From assembly GCF_910592395.1 (NCBI RefSeq), contig NC_088312.1:5392001-5456000 (forward strand): 64,000 nucleotides of DNA. Reading direction: 5' to 3'. A program made the translations under genes and the position numbers. Positions 62,382 through 64,000 of this stretch are shown here, piece after piece (position 1 is the stretch's first letter; each line of letters starts with the position of its first letter). This DNA comes from Lineus longissimus. Its lineage: Eukaryota; Nemertea; Pilidiophora; Heteronemertea; Lineidae. Below the pieces are notes generated by a model, which did not search any database, was not told where the DNA came from, and was given only the letters and a program-made list of their open reading frames with translations.

Positions 62382-64000
62382 TTGTCTGGTCTGAAGATTT
62401 CTGTAAATTTACTGAATTTGGTCGAAATTTCATCTTTTCTGGACACTGACTCGTGATTTTTCTTAATATTTCGGATAAAAACATCTTCAAGACGGATATC
62501 TTAAATGGTACTTACCCGATGTAGCACTGTTCTCCTGATAGTGAATTTGTGAAAGTGACATGGTCACACTTCGACGAGTTTGATGATTTGCGCCCTTTGA
62601 AACTGCTTTAAATTTCTACCAGGACAGTGAAGGTCAACCCACCGGGTATGTAGCAATAAAAACCTCTCTTTGCATAGGGATTAATAGTGTAAGCAAGGAT
62701 TTCAAGTGAAATTGAGAATGTAAACGGGGGAAATCGCTTGCCTACCAGTATCTCGACCGATGTCAAACTTAACATTTTCATATATACCGGTTCTTGACGC
62801 TTTCAAACCGACCATATATTGTTGATAACCACGAAACCCCGCTGAAACCATATTTTTCTCTCCGCTTTTCTGTCAGTTTTATTAAACTGATGTACATGCT
62901 TGGTTATAGACTTGGGATTTTAGAAACCATTGATGGAGATGGGTGATCCCAGCTTTTCTGGAACATTCCATTCAGAATTGTCTTTGAATTGGTTCATACC
63001 TGCTCATTATTTTATTTTGCCTCGCCCCTAATAATGTGAAAGTGCATCGAACCTAAGCCAATTGATGACAATTTGAGTAGAAATCTACTACCTTTCGGCC
63101 TGTTCAGAGCAAGTTGGCTCAGGCATTTCTGTTTGATTTAACAGGCTTGGCGTAACAATGACGCGACTATTTGAAAGCGTCCTTTTTTGCAAGCGGGCGT
63201 TGGGTCCAACCTTGCCAAAGACAGTTTTCCTTTCAAGCGTAGAAACGAGACCATGCAGACATCCCCACTCAACATTATGATAACATCGGAATGGCGAAGC
63301 AGCCTTTCATTGATCCTTTCGGAGTGTCCAGCCGCTAAGCGCAATTACTCCTCGGCAACCTTCATCGTCGTCGGCAATTGGAGGCTATTTTCAGGCGTTG
63401 GCATGTCTAAGCTATCCTTGATATGTGTAGTATTTGTAGATAGGCTACTAAAAATTGGGTTTGAAGGCCACAGACATGATTGTGATGGTATATCCAATAC
63501 GAATGAGAACAAACTTGATTATTCGGGCTTCTCACCTTGGTTCGACAGGAAACGTATGTGCAGTTGTCCCTTTCAGGCAAAATGCAATATTCCATTCTGA
63601 ACATGGATGGGCGAGCTAGGATCCTTTCGGTGATTTTTTTTCACACGTATACATCTGCGGTAGTTTACAGTTAGTGAACCATCAGACAATGTATCTTCCG
63701 ATGTAATCAGCGCATATCACAATGTAGTTCCGACTAACTGGACACATTCACCACAAAGCCACTGGTTAAATTGGGGATATCCTGATATAGCAATATTTCA
63801 TTATCTGTTGTGCTGGTACCTCTGACTGATTGAAATTGAATTCGAAACGCACATATTGTGAGTATTTTTTTTAATCTCAAACAACAGTATACGTCATTAT
63901 CATCCAGGCCTCTCTGTCCGAGCTATACCACAATGCACCTCGGTTTCAACACTTCCGGTGCAGACAAGCTTACAAAATTTCGGCGAATGCGTAATTAACG

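Larger units (their letters stand above)
53970..64000 (+). other. lin-28 intron following the cold-shock domain, incomplete
   Basis: This starts at gtaagt after the basic linker and is still open at the window end, so it is at least 10.0 kb. No zinc-knuckle exon was found. Contents: a dimeric tandem repeat (56257-56534), an X-box (57643-57656), duplicated blocks near 58326-58499 and 58690-58920, a tRNA-derived foldback (60866-61020), and a YY1-like motif (62371-62381). The 137-codon frame at 63187-63600 has scattered Cys and His but not the CCHC spacing, and I treat it as chance. Confidence 0.8.

Noticed and set aside
63187-63600. Cys/His-containing frame considered as the lin-28 zinc-knuckle exon
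   Set aside because: The cysteine and histidine spacing does not give C-x2-C-x4-H-x4-C, and there is no phase-2 acceptor leading into a basic-linker-plus-knuckle sequence.
1-64000. Search for let-7, miR-125, miR-100 seeds, CRISPR arrays, rRNA and complete tRNA genes
   Set aside because: None found by reading; the only tRNA-like sequences are the broken ones at 16220 and 60866.

Overview
This is a eukaryotic, almost entirely non-coding stretch of an animal genome, AT-rich (roughly 60 % A+T by eye). It has no operons, no compact genes and no long open frames: the longest, about 165 codons, is what chance allows at this base composition. The one gene I can identify with certainty is lin-28, the RNA-binding protein that blocks let-7 microRNA maturation. 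It is on the + strand as two short exons that together encode its cold-shock domain: 40102-40208 (first half, ending in VFVHQ) and 53815-53969 (second half, GFRSL to the basic linker). They are in phase, have canonical splice sites, and are separated by a 13.6 kb intron. The short TPEDNGQD loop, in place of the longer loop of vertebrate LIN28A/B, points to an invertebrate bilaterian. A strong excess of the palindrome TACATGTA and old tRNA-derived repeats would fit a marine invertebrate such as a lophotrochozoan, but I cannot fix the phylum.

Layout. 1-37.7 kb: no recognisable gene. It holds a CpG/E2F/YY1-type motif block near 0.57-0.82 kb, several tandem duplications, a 25-bp minisatellite framed by ~64-bp direct repeats (9.76-10.09 kb), a tRNA-derived pseudogene or SINE head on the minus strand (16.2 kb), a degenerate CTTT-rich repeat (23.8-24.1 kb) and a repeat built on the palindrome TCGGAATTCCGA (27.4-27.6 kb). 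37.7-40.1 kb: a tentative lin-28 first coding exon (37705-37744) and the intron after it. 40.1-54.0 kb: the two cold-shock exons and the giant intron between them. 54.0-64.0 kb: the next intron, still open at the window edge. It contains a dimeric ~70/77-bp tandem repeat (56.26-56.53 kb), a textbook RFX X-box (57.64 kb) and a ~155-bp foldback whose arms are tRNA 3' halves (60.87-61.02 kb).

The two CCHC zinc knuckles that define lin-28 are not in the window. They must lie beyond 64000 if the gene is intact. The N-terminal exon assignment is a hypothesis only. Candidate regulatory sites (X-box, CTCF-like, T-box-like, E2F/YY1-like) are motif matches without functional evidence.
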